A DNA stretch of 64,000 nt from Tolypeutes matacus (GCA_026826555.1 JAKSZT010004976.1:5433089-5497088), one strand, 5' to 3'. Numbered from the stretch's first letter, positions 43,226 to 55,312 are shown. Program-made: numbers and translations. Notes: generated from the sequence alone by a model not told the origin.

Positions 43226-43630
43226 TTAATAGAAAAATATTTTACACTTCTTTAGTTTTCAAATTTAAATTAATTCAAAGTAAATAAAATGAAAAAAAAA
43301 ATCCAGTTCTGCATCGATACTGGCTATCTTTCAAGTGTTCAACAGCTACTTGTGGCTGGTGGCTACTGTTGGGGATAGTACAGCTCTAACCAAAGAATAT
43401 GCTTAAGATTTTCATCCAGTCCAAGCAAATCTCCAATCTTCCAGCAAGAGCTTCTTGCATTAGAATGTTCATAGTTCATGAACATCTTGGTCCAGCATAT
43501 AGAAGGTCAAATTTTTTTTTCAGACGAGCCCTTTACCATTTCAGAGGTGTCCCTTCTAACAGGTGACACCTGCTTCTTATTTGAATGTCCCACAAATCTG
43601 CAAAGCTGGCTCTGTGAAAACTAATTTAAA
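43226..43630. other. Unassigned intergenic sequence
   Basis: Nothing recognised. 43,320-43,390 ('gctacttgtggctggtggctactgttgggga') resembles ancient-repeat text. Confidence 0.35.
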
Positions 43631-43639
43631 GCCAATCAG

Positions 43640-44360
43640 AGTCCATACTTTTTAAAAAACTGGGCTTGTGTTCTTCAGCGGTTGGTTGGACAGGATGTTT
43701 CGTGCATTTTCCATTTGGAAGATGCAGAGTGAATGAACTAAATCCACAAACTTATGGCTTTAAGGTTCCAAATGAAGCATCCGTGCCCATCAAGCAGAGC
43801 CTTTTGCCTTTGTCCAGCACAGACATCAAGCTTCTTCGTGATGCCCGAGGTTCGTTAATAACATTTGTGTCTATGCTAATACAATCAGAAAATTATGCAG
43901 ACTGTCTATTTCTTCCCAGAGAGAACACAGTGATCAACCATTAGTGATTCACACTGATGAGCCTCCACTAATTGCGCAGAATGTAATTAGTGATTATATA
44001 ATATTTGAGCCCTTGCAACTGTCATTAATGTCCACCATTCACCAGAGATGGGCTCTACTGAATGGAGGATGATTGCTGCATGCTAAATCTAGTTAATCCG
44101 AAATATGTTAATCAGCAGAGGATGCACTTTAGGCAGTGGTTAAAAGCGCTGGCGACCTCAAGGGTGGAGGTGCGGGGGGGACCCTGCCGTACCAAAGTCT
44201 GAATTGCTTACAATAGGGATCCCTTTCAAAAGAGAAATTTAATAACTAAATGGCTTGGAAAACTTGAAGGCAGAGCTATTGGACGGTATTAACACATTTA
44301 GATTTTTCTGTAACGGATAAAGTAACCAAAATGCTATCTTGGGACTGGCAAGCATTTATG
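43640..44360. promoter_or_regulatory. Candidate conserved enhancer with arrayed homeodomain sites
   Basis: Repeat-free block. The 10-mer ATTAGTGATT occurs at 43,940-43,949 and again at 43,986-43,995. Between them CACTAATT at 43,966-43,973 is the inverted partner of AATTAGTG at 43,985-43,992. GTTAATC occurs twice, 15 bp apart (44,092-44,098 and 44,107-44,113), next to ATGCTAAAT. Such repeated TAAT-core sites suggest a homeodomain-bound enhancer. Function is inferred. The 92-aa plus frame here is not gene-like. Confidence 0.5.
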
Positions 44361-44685
44361 ATACATTTTACCGTGGACTCTCTTGGGTATTATATGTTAC
44401 AGTTATGATGGTTTTGTCAGATGGCAAAGGAGAAATGGATTAAGAAATAGTTCTATATAAGAGGAAAGATGGCTATTTATAATTGCTCAGAGCCCTGTTA
44501 GAGCAGTTTGGGGTTTGTTTTATGGAAGAAAGTTTCAGAAGCAATAAAATTATTCTGCTTCTTGGAATAATTAAAGTTGGGCTCTAAAATGGAGTCACAT
44601 GATAATACATTTCACCATGGCCTGAGTCAGGGTAGGTTTCCAAGACATTCATAGCAAAGGCCATCGATGCCCCTCTCTGTATCCC
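44361..44685. other. Unassigned intergenic sequence
   Basis: AT-rich unique sequence that may extend the candidate enhancer. No repeat recognised. Confidence 0.35.
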
Positions 44686-44689
44686 CAGC

Positions 44690-45700
44690 TGAGTTCACCT
44701 GCACCTGCACCAATGGTTCTTGTAGCTACTGAAAACTCCCCACCCCAAACATCTGCTCTCTCTGCTTTTCTTCCCAGAGAATTTCTCCAACATCTTGTGA
44801 TCTTGATCAACCCACTTATAGGCCAACCTGCAAGTGTCAAGCATTCAATAGCCCCAGTACAAGCCTTAATCAAAGAGAGATGGGAGTTGGTGGATAAATA
44901 CCCAGCTCCAGCTCCTTTGGTGGGACAATTCTGAGGGTGTGTGCCACATGGTTTTTCAGTGGGTCCCCAGCGCCACTGAGCCCCATTTAACCATAGTGTC
45001 AATGAGCTCATTAATGACCTCTTTAATGGCTTTTCTACCTTTACTCTCTGTTGCAGTTGGGCAGTTTGATGTAATTCTGAATTCCAAAAATATAATTGGA
45101 TCATACTTGTAAACTGATCTGTTAATCTGGGCATGATTAAGTTATGATTAGGGCGTTGACTGGGCCACGTCAGTAGGGCGTTGAGCCCCACCCCTTGGTG
45201 GGTGGGGAATCAAATATAAAAGGCATGGCAAGAACAAAGTTGAAGCAGTCTTTTGAGAAGCAGTTTTGATGTTGGAAAGAAAGCCCCAGGAGAAGAGAAG
45301 CAAGCTGTTCGCCTGATCATCTGCAGCTGACCTTGTGGAGGAACCAGAAGAGCTAAGCCTGGAGAGAAATGCAGCCCCGGGAAGAGAGGACCCCAAGAAG
45401 CCTGAACCCTGGCAAACGCCGGCAGCTGTCTTGCTCCAACACGTGGCAATGGACTTTGGTGAGAAGAAACTTAACGCTTTATGGCCTGGTATCTGTGGAC
45501 TTCTACCCCAAATAAATACCCTTTATAAAGACCAACCCATTTTTGGTATTTCACATTAGCACCCCTTTGGCTGACTAATACACTCTCTCTCTTCCCAAAT
45601 CCCTCACCTGTATTTCCTGGGAACACCTCCCAAATAAACTACCTGCACCCATACGCTTGCCTCAGGGTCTGCTTTTGGGGGAATCCCAACTAAAACAACC
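44690..45700 (+). mobile_element. Outer LTR, split by a second LTR
   Basis: The left part (44,690-44,945, ending 'ggtggataaatacccagctccagctcctttggtgggacaattctgag') and right part (45,588-45,700, 'tcccaaataaactacctgcacc..gcctcagggtctgcttttgggggaatcccaactaaaaca') together resemble the LTR at 56,870-57,260, which also has 'gtggaaaaatatcccaacatcctcacc..ccgagggacaattcc'. The middle is a different LTR. Confidence 0.65.
45080..45587 (+). mobile_element. Inner MLT-like LTR with TATA box and poly(A) signal
   Basis: Contains ATATAAAAGG at about 45,215 (TATA box), AATAAA near 45,511 and the end 'cacccctttggctgactaata'. The antisense element at 53,977-54,500 shares the end ('tattagtcagccaaaagggtg') and upstream text. 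The start may be earlier (44,946). Confidence 0.7.
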
Positions 45701-46170
45701 TTCCTTTCTTAGCCTTCATCCAATCCCAATACCCTACCACACTAAGAGGATGAAACCAACTACAATAACTTTCAGTAGCCTCTTTCTGCATGTGGCAAGC
45801 CAGGAGTAATTCTCTCCTAGGTATGTAGCATTTTTTCAGTGAATTTATGTGAATTAAAATCTTTTATGCTAACCATAATTTGTGCTTTAAGTGACAGTGC
45901 ATATAAACAGCTGTTTGCAATGTGGAATTTGTACAGTTTACAAATTTCCAAGGCCCGAGTAATTTAATGCAGTCCAGTTTTTCATAAAATAATATGGCTG
46001 TTGTGGGCCCCAAGGAAAATAGTGGTTTGTGATTTATGTGATTCCCTCCTATTTATGTATTTTATATAAATAACAAATACACGGGCATCTTTGCTTTGTA
46101 GGGTGCTTCCTAGTGGTTGTTTAACCAGCCCAAGGTTCTTCAGGAGTTGTTTGCCAGACACTAAAAAAAG
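45701..46170. other. Unassigned intergenic sequence
   Basis: No repeat or exon recognised. Confidence 0.4.
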
Positions 46171-46174
46171 GTGT

Positions 46175-46325
46175 ACTGAATGATAATGGTGATAGTAACT
46201 TGTATTATCATTTACTCTGTGCAGGCACTCTGCTAAGCTTTCTCCTATAAGAGTTATCACCATAACCCAAATACGGATGAGGAAACTGGGGCTTAAAATG
46301 TTTAAGGGATGACTTATCTAAGATC
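46175..46325 (+). repeat. Ancient MIR/L2-type fragment
   Basis: 'attatcatttactctgtgcaggcactctgctaagctttctcctataagagttatcaccataacccaaatacggatgaggaaactggggc' matches the common 'ctctgtgccaggcactgtgctaag...gaggaaactg' ancient repeat. Confidence 0.7.
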
Positions 46326-46329
46326 CCAT

Positions 46330-46825
46330 CACTGAACATACACCAGTGTTCATAGTAGCACTATTTACAATAGCCAAAAGGTAGAGGCAACCCAAGCGTT
46401 CATCAACAGATGAATGAATAAGCAAAATATGCTTTATACATACAAGGGAATATTATTCAGCCATAAAAAGGAATGAAGTTCTGATACATGCTCCAACACT
46501 GATGAACCCTGAAGACATCAAGTTTAGTAAAATAAGCCAGACACAAAAAGATAAATATAATCTCATTTATATGAAATACTTAGCATAAGTAAATTCAGAG
46601 AGTAGATTACAGATTACCAGGCATCCAGGGGTGAAGGGAAGGGGGAGTTATTGCTTATTGGGTGCAGAGTTTTGGTTTGAGGTGATGAAAATGTTGGGGT
46701 ATTGGATGTTTGTGATGGTAGCATGATATTGTGAATGTAATTAATACCACTGAATTGTACACTTGATAGGGGTTAAAGTAGGAACCTTGAGTTGTGTATA
46801 TATTATCACAATAAAAAGTTAAAAA
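46330..46825 (+). mobile_element. L1 ORF2 3' end plus 3' UTR (sense)
   Basis: 'gttcatagtagcactatttacaatagccaaaaggtagaggcaacccaagcgttcatcaacagatgaatgaataag', 'ggaatattattcagccataaaaaggaatgaagttctgatacatgc', 'gtgatggtagcatgatattgtgaatgtaattaataccactgaattgtacacttgat..ggttaaa'. A 5'-truncated L1. Confidence 0.92.
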
Positions 46826-47515
46826 GAAAGAGTCAGTCTAGGCATGTCTTGCTTAAAGTCCATCTTTTGTTTTGAAGCTGAAAATCGAAGAGGTTGGGAA
46901 ACTTCCCTTTCATCTCTTCCTGATTCTCTTTCATTGGCCTGCATTGAATTAATGGTGAGAACACTGTAGCAGACAACGCCATGCTTTGCCCACAACCCCT
47001 CAGATCCCTTTACAATTTTCATGCATACTAGCTCTCCAAAGCCATTGCTTGCATCTCTTTGCCCCTGGGCTGCCCTTCCTTAGGGCTCCCCTACTTTGAG
47101 AGAGAGCAGAAGCCACCGGAATCTCGGTTCTCTTGGGGGAAGCTCTCAACAATGTCAGATGGGAGCAAGGGGATAGAAGCTCCAGCATACTTGCCCTTAG
47201 CCAGGAAACTCTCAGGAGAGGCTCATGCTACCTCCAGAACTCTCTTTTGCAACTGAACCAAGATCACCTTCTCAGGTGATTTGCTTGATACTGAATCTGG
47301 TTTGACCTCCTTCCCTGTCCTGCTTCCCCGTTCTCCCACCAGTTTTCCTAGTAAGCCATGTTCACACCAACCCTCATCTCAGGGAGTGTTTGTGAAGAAC
47401 CCAACCAAGAGAGAACCTATGAAAAGGTCTATCATTCTTGGATCCAAGGCATCCAGAAAAAGAAACCTGCAAGATGAAATTGATTTGGGGAGTATGAACA
47501 AAGTTATGCATTTTT
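46826..47515. other. Unassigned intergenic sequence
   Basis: Short frames on both strands with no domain. No repeat recognised. Confidence 0.4.
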
Positions 47516-47740
47516 AAAAATAGATTATGATTGGAAGATGTTTGGAAAAAACTTGAATGTCCATCAATAATGGATTAATTAAATAATTGGACACATTTAT
47601 ACAATGGAATAATATGCAGCCATAAAAAAGACAAAAGAGACTTCAGTTTTCATAATATGGTTCATTAGATACCTGAATAACCCTTACAATGAAAATATCA
47701 ATGAAAGTGCCAGATTAAATATTCAAACCCTCCCCCCCCC
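47516..47740 (+). mobile_element. L1 fragment (sense)
   Basis: 'gtttggaaaaaacttgaatgtccatcaataatggattaattaaataattggacacatttatacaatggaataatatgcagccataaaaaagac' is the same L1 ORF2/3' junction as 46,360-46,470, in a different, shorter copy. A C9 run sits at the end. Confidence 0.8.
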
Positions 47741-49000
47741 AAATGAAAACAAGAAGTCTTGTGTATATCTACTGAAGTTTTGCTGATCTTGAGCTTTCAT
47801 TTTCATAGCTACCTGGAATTTAGGAGGGAGGAGATAATATCTAAGTCATGTCCAAAGTAAGGAATCTATTAGAAGGACTTTGACTAAAGTTGGGACATCA
47901 AAGTACACACTCATGATGAATGAGAAATTAACCCATAAAAAATAAAAAAAAAGGGACAGCAAGAAAATTTAGTTGTCTTGGTCTTGGCCCTAGGTAGTGG
48001 GAAAAATCTACACGTTGAAGTAGTTATAACCCACAATCTAGCCTTCACACTTGATTGTGGCCCAAATTTAAGCTAACTGTATGGTCAGAAAAATCTCAAA
48101 CAGAGGCTCCAAGTTGGTAATGCCCTTGGGAACTTGCAAATGCAAAGACACATCCTCCCACAGAGAACTTACCTTAAACCCAGTCCTTAAAGTTTTCCTA
48201 TAGATGAGGTTCCAAGGAACATCAGCTCATAGTAAAAATTGAAAAACAGAGATGAGACTTGTGCCAGAAGTCAAGGTAGCATAGGGTTTTGTTTCCCTAC
48301 CCCCAAAAATTCCCCTGGAAAAAAAATGGAAACAAAACTGTTAGGTGGGTTTTGGCAACTAAACCTACATATTAACATGGATAAAAATACATAACTGTGT
48401 AAACCTGCCACAGAGACTTGAGACTGCCTTGAACTGATGTGTAGCAGGAGGTAGTGAATGTAACACCAGATGGAGGGCAGCCAGACAGCATGGTTGGAGA
48501 TAATTTTATAAGTTTTCTTGCCTTTTTTTTGAGTACTCTTACCTTTTCCCTGAATTTTCTTGGTATAATCATTGTTTTTCCCTCCATGGATGGTAGCAGC
48601 TCAGTCCATCTATGTTTATTATCATGGGGCAATGTCAGGGCAGTGCAAGTTGGTGAGGAGTTGAAGGTGCCACTTGCAGACAAACCACCTGCTCTCAAGC
48701 ATTCCTTACTCAACTGTATTCACCCTCTACTGCTACTCCCCAGGCTGGTGGATCACAACACAGAGAGACTGCTTCTTCCCAATGCTACTTTATACTCAAG
48801 TGTAAAGGTAAACACTGAGAAGAGGATTGCTTGGTAAGGATAGCAAACAGGGGTTGTCAAGTATGGTTTGGGAGTTCCTGAGGCTCTCCACCCTAGGTTT
48901 AACCTCTCTTCTCTCATTAAACTCATGATGAATGATAAAGATTAGGGCTTGGCCTTCAGTCTCCCCTAAAACATATTACTAGATTAACTGATGCCATCAA
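47741..49000. other. Unassigned intergenic sequence
   Basis: No repeat family recognised with confidence. The paired frames at 48,372-48,713 (-) and 48,454-48,837 (+) overlap each other and show no domain. 48,960-49,000 begins to look L1-like. The whole may be older L1/HAL1 5' sequence. Confidence 0.35.
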
Positions 49001-50525
49001 GAAATTATGGGCTTATGAGATAGTTTCCTTCAAAAGAAAAATACCTGGATAGTATCTATCAGCTGACTCAGGAGCACAGGAAAGACCAAGGATGCTAGGA
49101 AGCTGTGATAAAGACATTTAAGGAGATGAAGAAAGATAATTTCAGTATGAAACAAGAACAGAAGTCATGAAGAAAAACAAAGTAGAAATATTCATTATGG
49201 AAAGTAATTACTTAAAATCAAGTACTTAACATGAGATTAGTAGTAAGACAGGTACAGCTGAAGGACAAATTAGTGAATTGGAAGATTAGATTGAGAAAGT
49301 CTCCCAGAAAGCAGGAAGAAATGATTCTGAATTAGAAAATATAAAAAAAAACCCAAGGGATATGGAGAATAAAAGTAAAATGATCAACAGCTGTATTATA
49401 GGACTTCTCAAAGGAGAAAAATTAAAATGGATGGAAGGAAATATTTTAAGAAACAATGAGACACATTTTCTGAAATTAAAAAAAAAAAAAAAAAAAAAAC
49501 AGTTTAAAATAAAAGAGACTTTAGCAACCAGGAGAGAAAAGAGAAACCCCTAATTCCCCACCTATGTACATTATAATGAAATTTAAGAATATTAAAGATA
49601 AAATGAAAATTCTCAAAAATTCCACAGTGAAAAAGCAGATGACTTAAAAAAGAATCAAAGTAATATGTACCTTCTCCACAGCAATTCTTGATGCATGAAG
49701 ACAATTGAACACTATTTTAAAAGTATTAATAGAACAGAATTTTAAACATAGTGTTTCATGTCCAGCTTAAGCGTGATTCAAATCTAAGTGTGTAACAAAA
49801 ATGTTCTAAGGCATATGAAGTCTCAGAAAGTTTACCACACAAAGACCCACATTTACAGTATTTTTGTTATAAATATTAAAATAGCAAGAGAAACAAATCT
49901 GGGAGATTCCAAAGATATTTAAGAAGTGAGGTGATCAAATACTTTGGCAAAACATCTTGTTGTCTTTAAAAAATGGACCAAAGGAAAGAAAATTACAAAG
50001 TATTTATGTAATAACCCAAGACTAAAATTCTAGATAATATCAACATATTCATGGGTGAAGGTGGGGGCAAAAGTGGAGGGAAAAAAGTGATATAAAAGCA
50101 TGCCATTGGACTTGTCTAATTGGAGAAATATATAGAAAATTATAAGTTTAAAGAAAACAATAAGGGTGAATAAACGTGAGAATGGGTCTTAAGGGAAAGC
50201 TTTTTAAGGACACAAAAAAGAATGGGCAACTTTTAAATCAGCAGAAGTACATGCAATCCATTTGATAAGAAACAAAAACAATACACTAAATAGAAAATAT
50301 CAGATAAGGTAGACTCACTTTTAATAAATTAGTAATTATAATAAATGTATGTGGTTTAAATTTACCAATTAAAAATGCAGAAACTCTCACATTAGATTTA
50401 AAATCCAATAGTATATTATATACAAGAGACACTTTTAAAATGGAAAGGCAAAGAAAGTTTGAAGAAGAAAAGGTGGAAAAAGATATATGAACCAAAAGAA
50501 TGTTGGTGTAGCAATCTTAATATTC
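49000..50525 (+). mobile_element. L1/HAL1 5' half (sense): ORF1-like to endonuclease start
   Basis: A-rich sense sequence with ORF1-like text ('ttagtgaattggaagattagattgagaaagtctcccagaaagcagg', 'ctcaaaggagaaaa'). It ends in endonuclease-like text ('tatatacaagagacacttttaaaatgg', 'ccaaaagaatgttggtgtagc'). It includes an A22 tract near 49,479-49,499. No open frame survives. The joining sequence to the next antisense L1 is at about 50,525. Confidence 0.6.
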
Positions 50526-51679
50526 AACTTTCATTTATTCCTTGTCAAATTCTCTTCCTTTCTTTCTGTAGATATGAGTTTCTGACCTATATCATTTTCC
50601 TTCTCTCTGAAGAACTTCTTCTTCTTCTTCTTCTTCTTTTTAGGTACCAGGTGCCAGGGATTGAACCTGAGACCTCATATGTGGGAAGCCTGCACTCAAC
50701 CACTGAGCCACATGGGCTTCCCCGAGTTGGTTGGCTTTTTTGTTTGTTTATTTGTTTGTTTTTGCTTGTTGTTTGTTTTTGTTGTTTCAGGAGGCACCAG
50801 GGACTGAACCTGGACCTCCCATGTGAGAGGCAGGCACTCAACTGCTGGAGCCACATCCACTCTCTGAAGAACTTCTTTTAACATTTCTTGCAAGGAAGTT
50901 GTACTGGCAACAAATTCCCTCAATTTTATTTGTAGCTAGATACATAATTCTAGTTTGGTGTTTTTTTCTTTCAATACTTCAAATATTTTAATGCCATCTC
51001 TTCTTGCATGTATGGTTTCTAAAGAGAAATCAGATGTAATTCTTATCCTTGTTCCTCTATAGGTAAGGTGTTTCTTCCTCTGGCTCCTTTCAAGATTTTC
51101 TCTTTGTCTTTGATTTTCTGCAGAATGAGTATGATATATCTAGATGTAGATTTTCTTTTAGATATATTTATCCTGCCTAGTGTTCTTTGAGCTTCCTGGA
51201 TCTGTGGGTTTGGTGTCTTGGAAAATTTTCAGCTATCATTATGTTGACTATTTCTTCTGTTTCTTCTTTCAGTACACATATATTACACCATTTGTAATTG
51301 ACTCACAATTCTTGGATATTGGTTTGTGTTTTTTTCCTTTTTTTTCCATCTTAATTTTTCAGTCTGGGAAGCTTCTATTGAAATGTCTTCAAGTTTACTG
51401 ATTCTTTCCTTGGCCACATCTAGTCTGCTGATGAGCCCATCAGAAGCATTCTTCATGTCTGTCACAGTGTTTTTTTATTTCTAGCATTTCCTTTTGATTA
51501 TTTTATAGAGTTCATCTCTCTTACTCACATTGCCCATTTGTTCTTGCATGCTGTTCACTTTTTCCAGAAGAGCCCTCAGCATGTTAATCAGCATTATTTT
51601 AAATTCCTGGCCTAATAATTCCAAAATCTCTGCCATGTCTGAGCCTGGTTCTGATACTTTCTGTGTCTATCCAGACTGG

Positions 51680-51710
<31 letters not shown>

Positions 51711-52310
51711 TCTTTTTGCCTTTTAGCATGCTTTGTAACTTTTTGTTGAAAGCCAAACATGATATACTGGGGAGAAGAAAATGAGGTAAATAGGTCTTTA
51801 GTGTGAGGTTTTATCTTTATCTGGCTAGGAGTTAGGCTGTGTTTACTGTTTGCTGTAGCTGCTGGTATCAGAGGCTAAAATTTCCCCTGATGTCCTTGTT
51901 TTGGTCTCCCTTGTTGTTTTTGGGTTTTTCTTAGAGATGTCTTCGTAGATAAGACCTGAACCTTACAGTTCTTTCAGCTGTAATCCTGTTATTATTCAGG
52001 AGTTCTATTGATGTGGTGGTAAGGTGTGGGGAGAGGGGAAGTGCCTACTGTCCTATGATTAAGTCTCAGTATTTTAGAGAGCTGGTATCTCTGGGCTGTG
52101 ACCTTCACAAGTGTCCTTCCTCCCTCCCTGCTTAGGTGAAACAGGTAGGTTAGAGGGGGCTGGAGTTGGGTATTTCCCTTCCTAATTTGTCAGTTAGGCA
52201 AATAGTTTCCTTTGAGTGCAGCCCTTTGTTAAGGAGAAGAGAACACTTGGAGGAATATTTCAAAATGGTGTCTTTTCTCCTCTTCCTGTTGGAAGGAGGA
52301 GGAGGTTTTC
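50526..52310 (-). mobile_element. L1 5' region (antisense)
   Basis: Antisense L1 5' text as at 3400-5400: 'ttcttgcaaggaagttgtactggcaacaaattcc', 'gaaaattttcagctatcattatgttgactatttcttctg', 'gccatgtctgagcctggttctgatact'. Interrupted by a SINE pair at 50,621-50,859. Confidence 0.7.
50621..50859 (-). mobile_element. Tandem DAS-SINE pair inserted as one unit, 18-bp TSD
   Basis: Two antisense tRNA-like heads (about 50,641-50,722 and 50,788-50,859), separated by a T/TTG-rich linker, lie between direct repeats CTCTCTGAAGAACTTCTT at 50,603-50,620 and 50,860-50,877. Because only one duplication surrounds both, the pair inserted together as a dimer. A (CTT)n run adjoins the left border. Confidence 0.92.
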
Positions 52311-53640
52311 ATCCAATCTTCAATAAACTAACTAAAAATTATGACATTTTTGAAACAATTGGAAATTTGAACACCAAGTGGTCATTGGATGATATTAAGG
52401 AATAATTGTTTGTGTGTGTGCACACCCGTGTGTGAATTTGAAAATCAGATTCTAAGTTCAAATTATTTCAATTCTTGCTTTTAATGTCTGAAAAAAGATA
52501 CCTCACACAGTTTTGTATATCCAAAAGAAAGAAGCACATTGATGGTTGTGATAAGTTGTAAAACACATTTTAAAATTCTCCACCCAGTTTGCAAACATTT
52601 AATTGGAACTTAACCAGAAAACGTTTATCTTCTCTGATATCAGTCATGTAAGATAATTGGAAAGTGTTGCATTTTTATATTTCTGAAAATTTGCTCAAAA
52701 TGAAGACAAGTTCTGTGCTTATAAGTTTTCAAAACTGGAAATTCTGTGAATGTGAGAGTTTTGTGCAACATATTTATATGAAGATGGAAACATTTCTAGA
52801 AGTGCACTATTCAGAAAGCTTCTTCATACATGCATTTTTTAAAGCAACTACTTTTTCATTCTTTTTTTTTTTTAAGTGAAATGAACTTAATCTCTTTTAC
52901 CTTAAAGGAAAAGATTGTTTTGTATATTTATTTATTTGAAAAATATGTGGTAGATCACATACAAGTTGACAAATACCAGTCAACACAGAAAAAGTACAGA
53001 AATCTGAAACCCTTTTAGTTTCACTGTCCTTGTTTGTCGAATGTTCTTGTTCATTGTAACTGTGTGGTTCAAAGGATTTTGATGGTGCTCCTGCTCTCAT
53101 TACAAAAATGTGGTAAAGATTCAACTATATTTTAAAGGCCTTGTTTTCATAAATGTAACCCTGTAGGTGACACCTAGTTGTATTGTGTCCTTTTGCGTCA
53201 ACACCTTGCTGCACTAGCTTGCTAAGAATGATGCAGTAAATGCCTTTTATGAGTTGTGCTTTCCTTGTAAACTTTACCATAATTCTCTAAAAAATAAAAC
53301 AAAATGCCAATAATTCAACCATTCCATTAGTAAATACACTTATAGATTTCCTCCCAAACATTTTTTTCAGTCACTCACTATTGAGAATGTAATAGTTTAG
53401 TTCCTCATAAAAATGGATCTTGGTGTATTGCATTATTGAAATTGAATCTAGCAAGTACCACAAATTGGGGCATGTTGGAAATATCTGTATTTTCATTCAA
53501 CTTGATGACAAACCTCTGTAAGGCGTACTTTGCTCTAATGTGTGTATCTTTAGATCTTTGGCATTGTTTGCTATGCAATTCCAACAGTATTTCTAATAAA
53601 AGAAGACATTGTTGCCATATTGTTCTCACTGTATAATTGC
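52311..53640. other. Unassigned AT-rich unique sequence
   Basis: No repeat family recognised. Text is not obviously repetitive and frames are short. It could be older diverged repeats or conserved non-coding DNA. Base composition is AT-rich throughout. Confidence 0.4.
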
Positions 53641-53646
53641 AGCCAA

Positions 53647-53664
53647 TTTTTTTTTTTTTTTTTT
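53647..53664. repeat. Oligo(T) tract
   Basis: About 18 T residues after 'gcagccaa'. May be the tail of an antisense retroposon, but no body is recognised to its right. Confidence 0.8.
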
Positions 53665-53976
53665 ACTGTGACATAAAAGGTTTACCAATGGTAGATCACT
53701 TTTTGTTTTTCTTTATTAAAAAAACTTCAGTATTTATTATTAAACTATGTTTATCTATGATAAAATATTGGATTGAGTATCAGAACTTTAAACATTGCTG
53801 GAAAAAAGCATAGACATTTGCTTTTATGTGCTGAATGCTTACTATATATATGACTTGGTTAGTCACCATGGCTTAATACTTATCATCAGCCGACATCTTC
53901 AAACTACAAAATACACATACATAGACTTCAGTTCATTTTTCAATGGTAATATTTGTATATGTCCTTATTATCAGTA

Positions 53977-54500
53977 GTTGTATTAGTCAGCCAAAAGGGT
54001 GTTGATGCAAAGTACCAGAAATCTGTCGGCTTTTATTTGGGGTAAAAGCTTATAGTTACAAGGCCCTAAAGAGTCCAACTCAAGGCTACTTTCTCACCAG
54101 AGCCTGTTGCCATATGTTGGAGCAAGAGGGAGGACAATCTCTGCCTGGTCTCTTGGGCCTTCTCAGCTGCTCAGCTGCTCTGTTCTCTTCCACTGAAAAC
54201 TATCAGGCAAATGGCTCATCTCTCTTCCCAGGGCTTTGGCTGTTTGAGCCTTCTCCTTTCTGTCACATGGCAGGACTGAAATGACCAAGTTCTCTCCTCT
54301 TCCATGTCTTCTGTGAGTGTCTGTTTATATCAGCCTACTAAGGGCGTGGGGACTCAATTTGAGTCATGACCTACCGACATGGTCGAATCAAAGTCCTAAA
54401 TTGATTTTATTAAGTAAACTTAAAACCTTTGAATTTAATACAATCAAAGGTATCACACCCAGAGGAACAGATCATACTCTTTTACAAACATAATCTTTCT
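53977..54500 (-). mobile_element. MLT-like LTR (antisense), relative of 45,080-45,587
   Basis: Begins 'tattagtcagccaaaagggtgttgatgcaaagtaccagaaatctgtcggcttttatttggggtaaaagc', the reverse complement of the end of the LTR at 45.5 kb (including the AATAAA signal). It continues 'ggagcaagagggagg', 'gttgccatatg' and 'gacatggtcgaatcaaagtccta'. Right border approximate. Confidence 0.75.
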
Positions 54501-55200
54501 CTTTTTTGGAGATTCAAAAAAATAATCGCAAACTGCCACAATGGTTTTCTTTTTGACTTCAATATTTTTTTGACTGAACTCTTGTCATACTAATTGGAAC
54601 ATTATTGTTTTTACCCTGTATTGAGCTTAATGGGAGGTAATAGAAGTGGAAATGTCAGCTCTGCTGTCTTTTTGCTTCTTCGTGCTTATAATATTAGGAT
54701 TATCTTTAATCTGTTGTTTCTTAGCTAGAATATTTTAACACCGCTTTCTCAAATTGGTAGAGTTAATTTAATTAAAGCTAGACTTATATAATCTGTACAT
54801 CTATTCAAAGGGAGACACAACAGTGCCTCTATAACCATCTAGAAAGATACTAAATGATTGTGACACTCTCAACTCTTTGGAGTGGTGGAAATCCCACATT
54901 CCCTTGGGTACTTCAGATGCCAATAATGTAAGATGTTGACACACAGACCCAGTGAAGGCACTGGTGTCAATTAATATAATATATTTCAGTAAAGCTTACT
55001 TTGCCATTTTTATAAAAAAACTTATAAATAGAAGTCTTAATATTTTCTTCCTTCACCCAATCGATTGTCTTGCACACCCCACTTTGGAGACCATAGTTTA
55101 AGATTGTCTGTGTGTGTGTAACTAGAGAGGTTAAGCAATATTTATAGACCACCTTCTAGTACCAAACACCATGTTATGTAAATTAATAACATCACAGCTG
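54501..55200. other. Unassigned AT-rich sequence
   Basis: No repeat or exon recognised. Confidence 0.4.
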
Positions 55201-55204
55201 GACA

Positions 55205-55312
55205 CATCTAGGTGTATTTATCGTCAGTGCCACCGGGCTAAGTCTTTTGCACACATACTTTGCATCAACCCTATGAGTTAGATATGATTACTTACTTCGT
55301 CTACAAGTGAGA
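55205..55312. repeat. Ancient MIR/L2-type fragment
   Basis: 'atttatcgtcagtgccaccgggctaagtcttttgcacacatactttgcatcaaccctatgagttagatatgattac' follows the ancient '..gggctaagtgctttgcacacat' pattern. Confidence 0.5.

Noticed and set aside
44649..45191. 180-aa minus-strand frame
   Set aside because: Antisense to the LTR sequence. Spans the LTR/LTR junction and has no domain.
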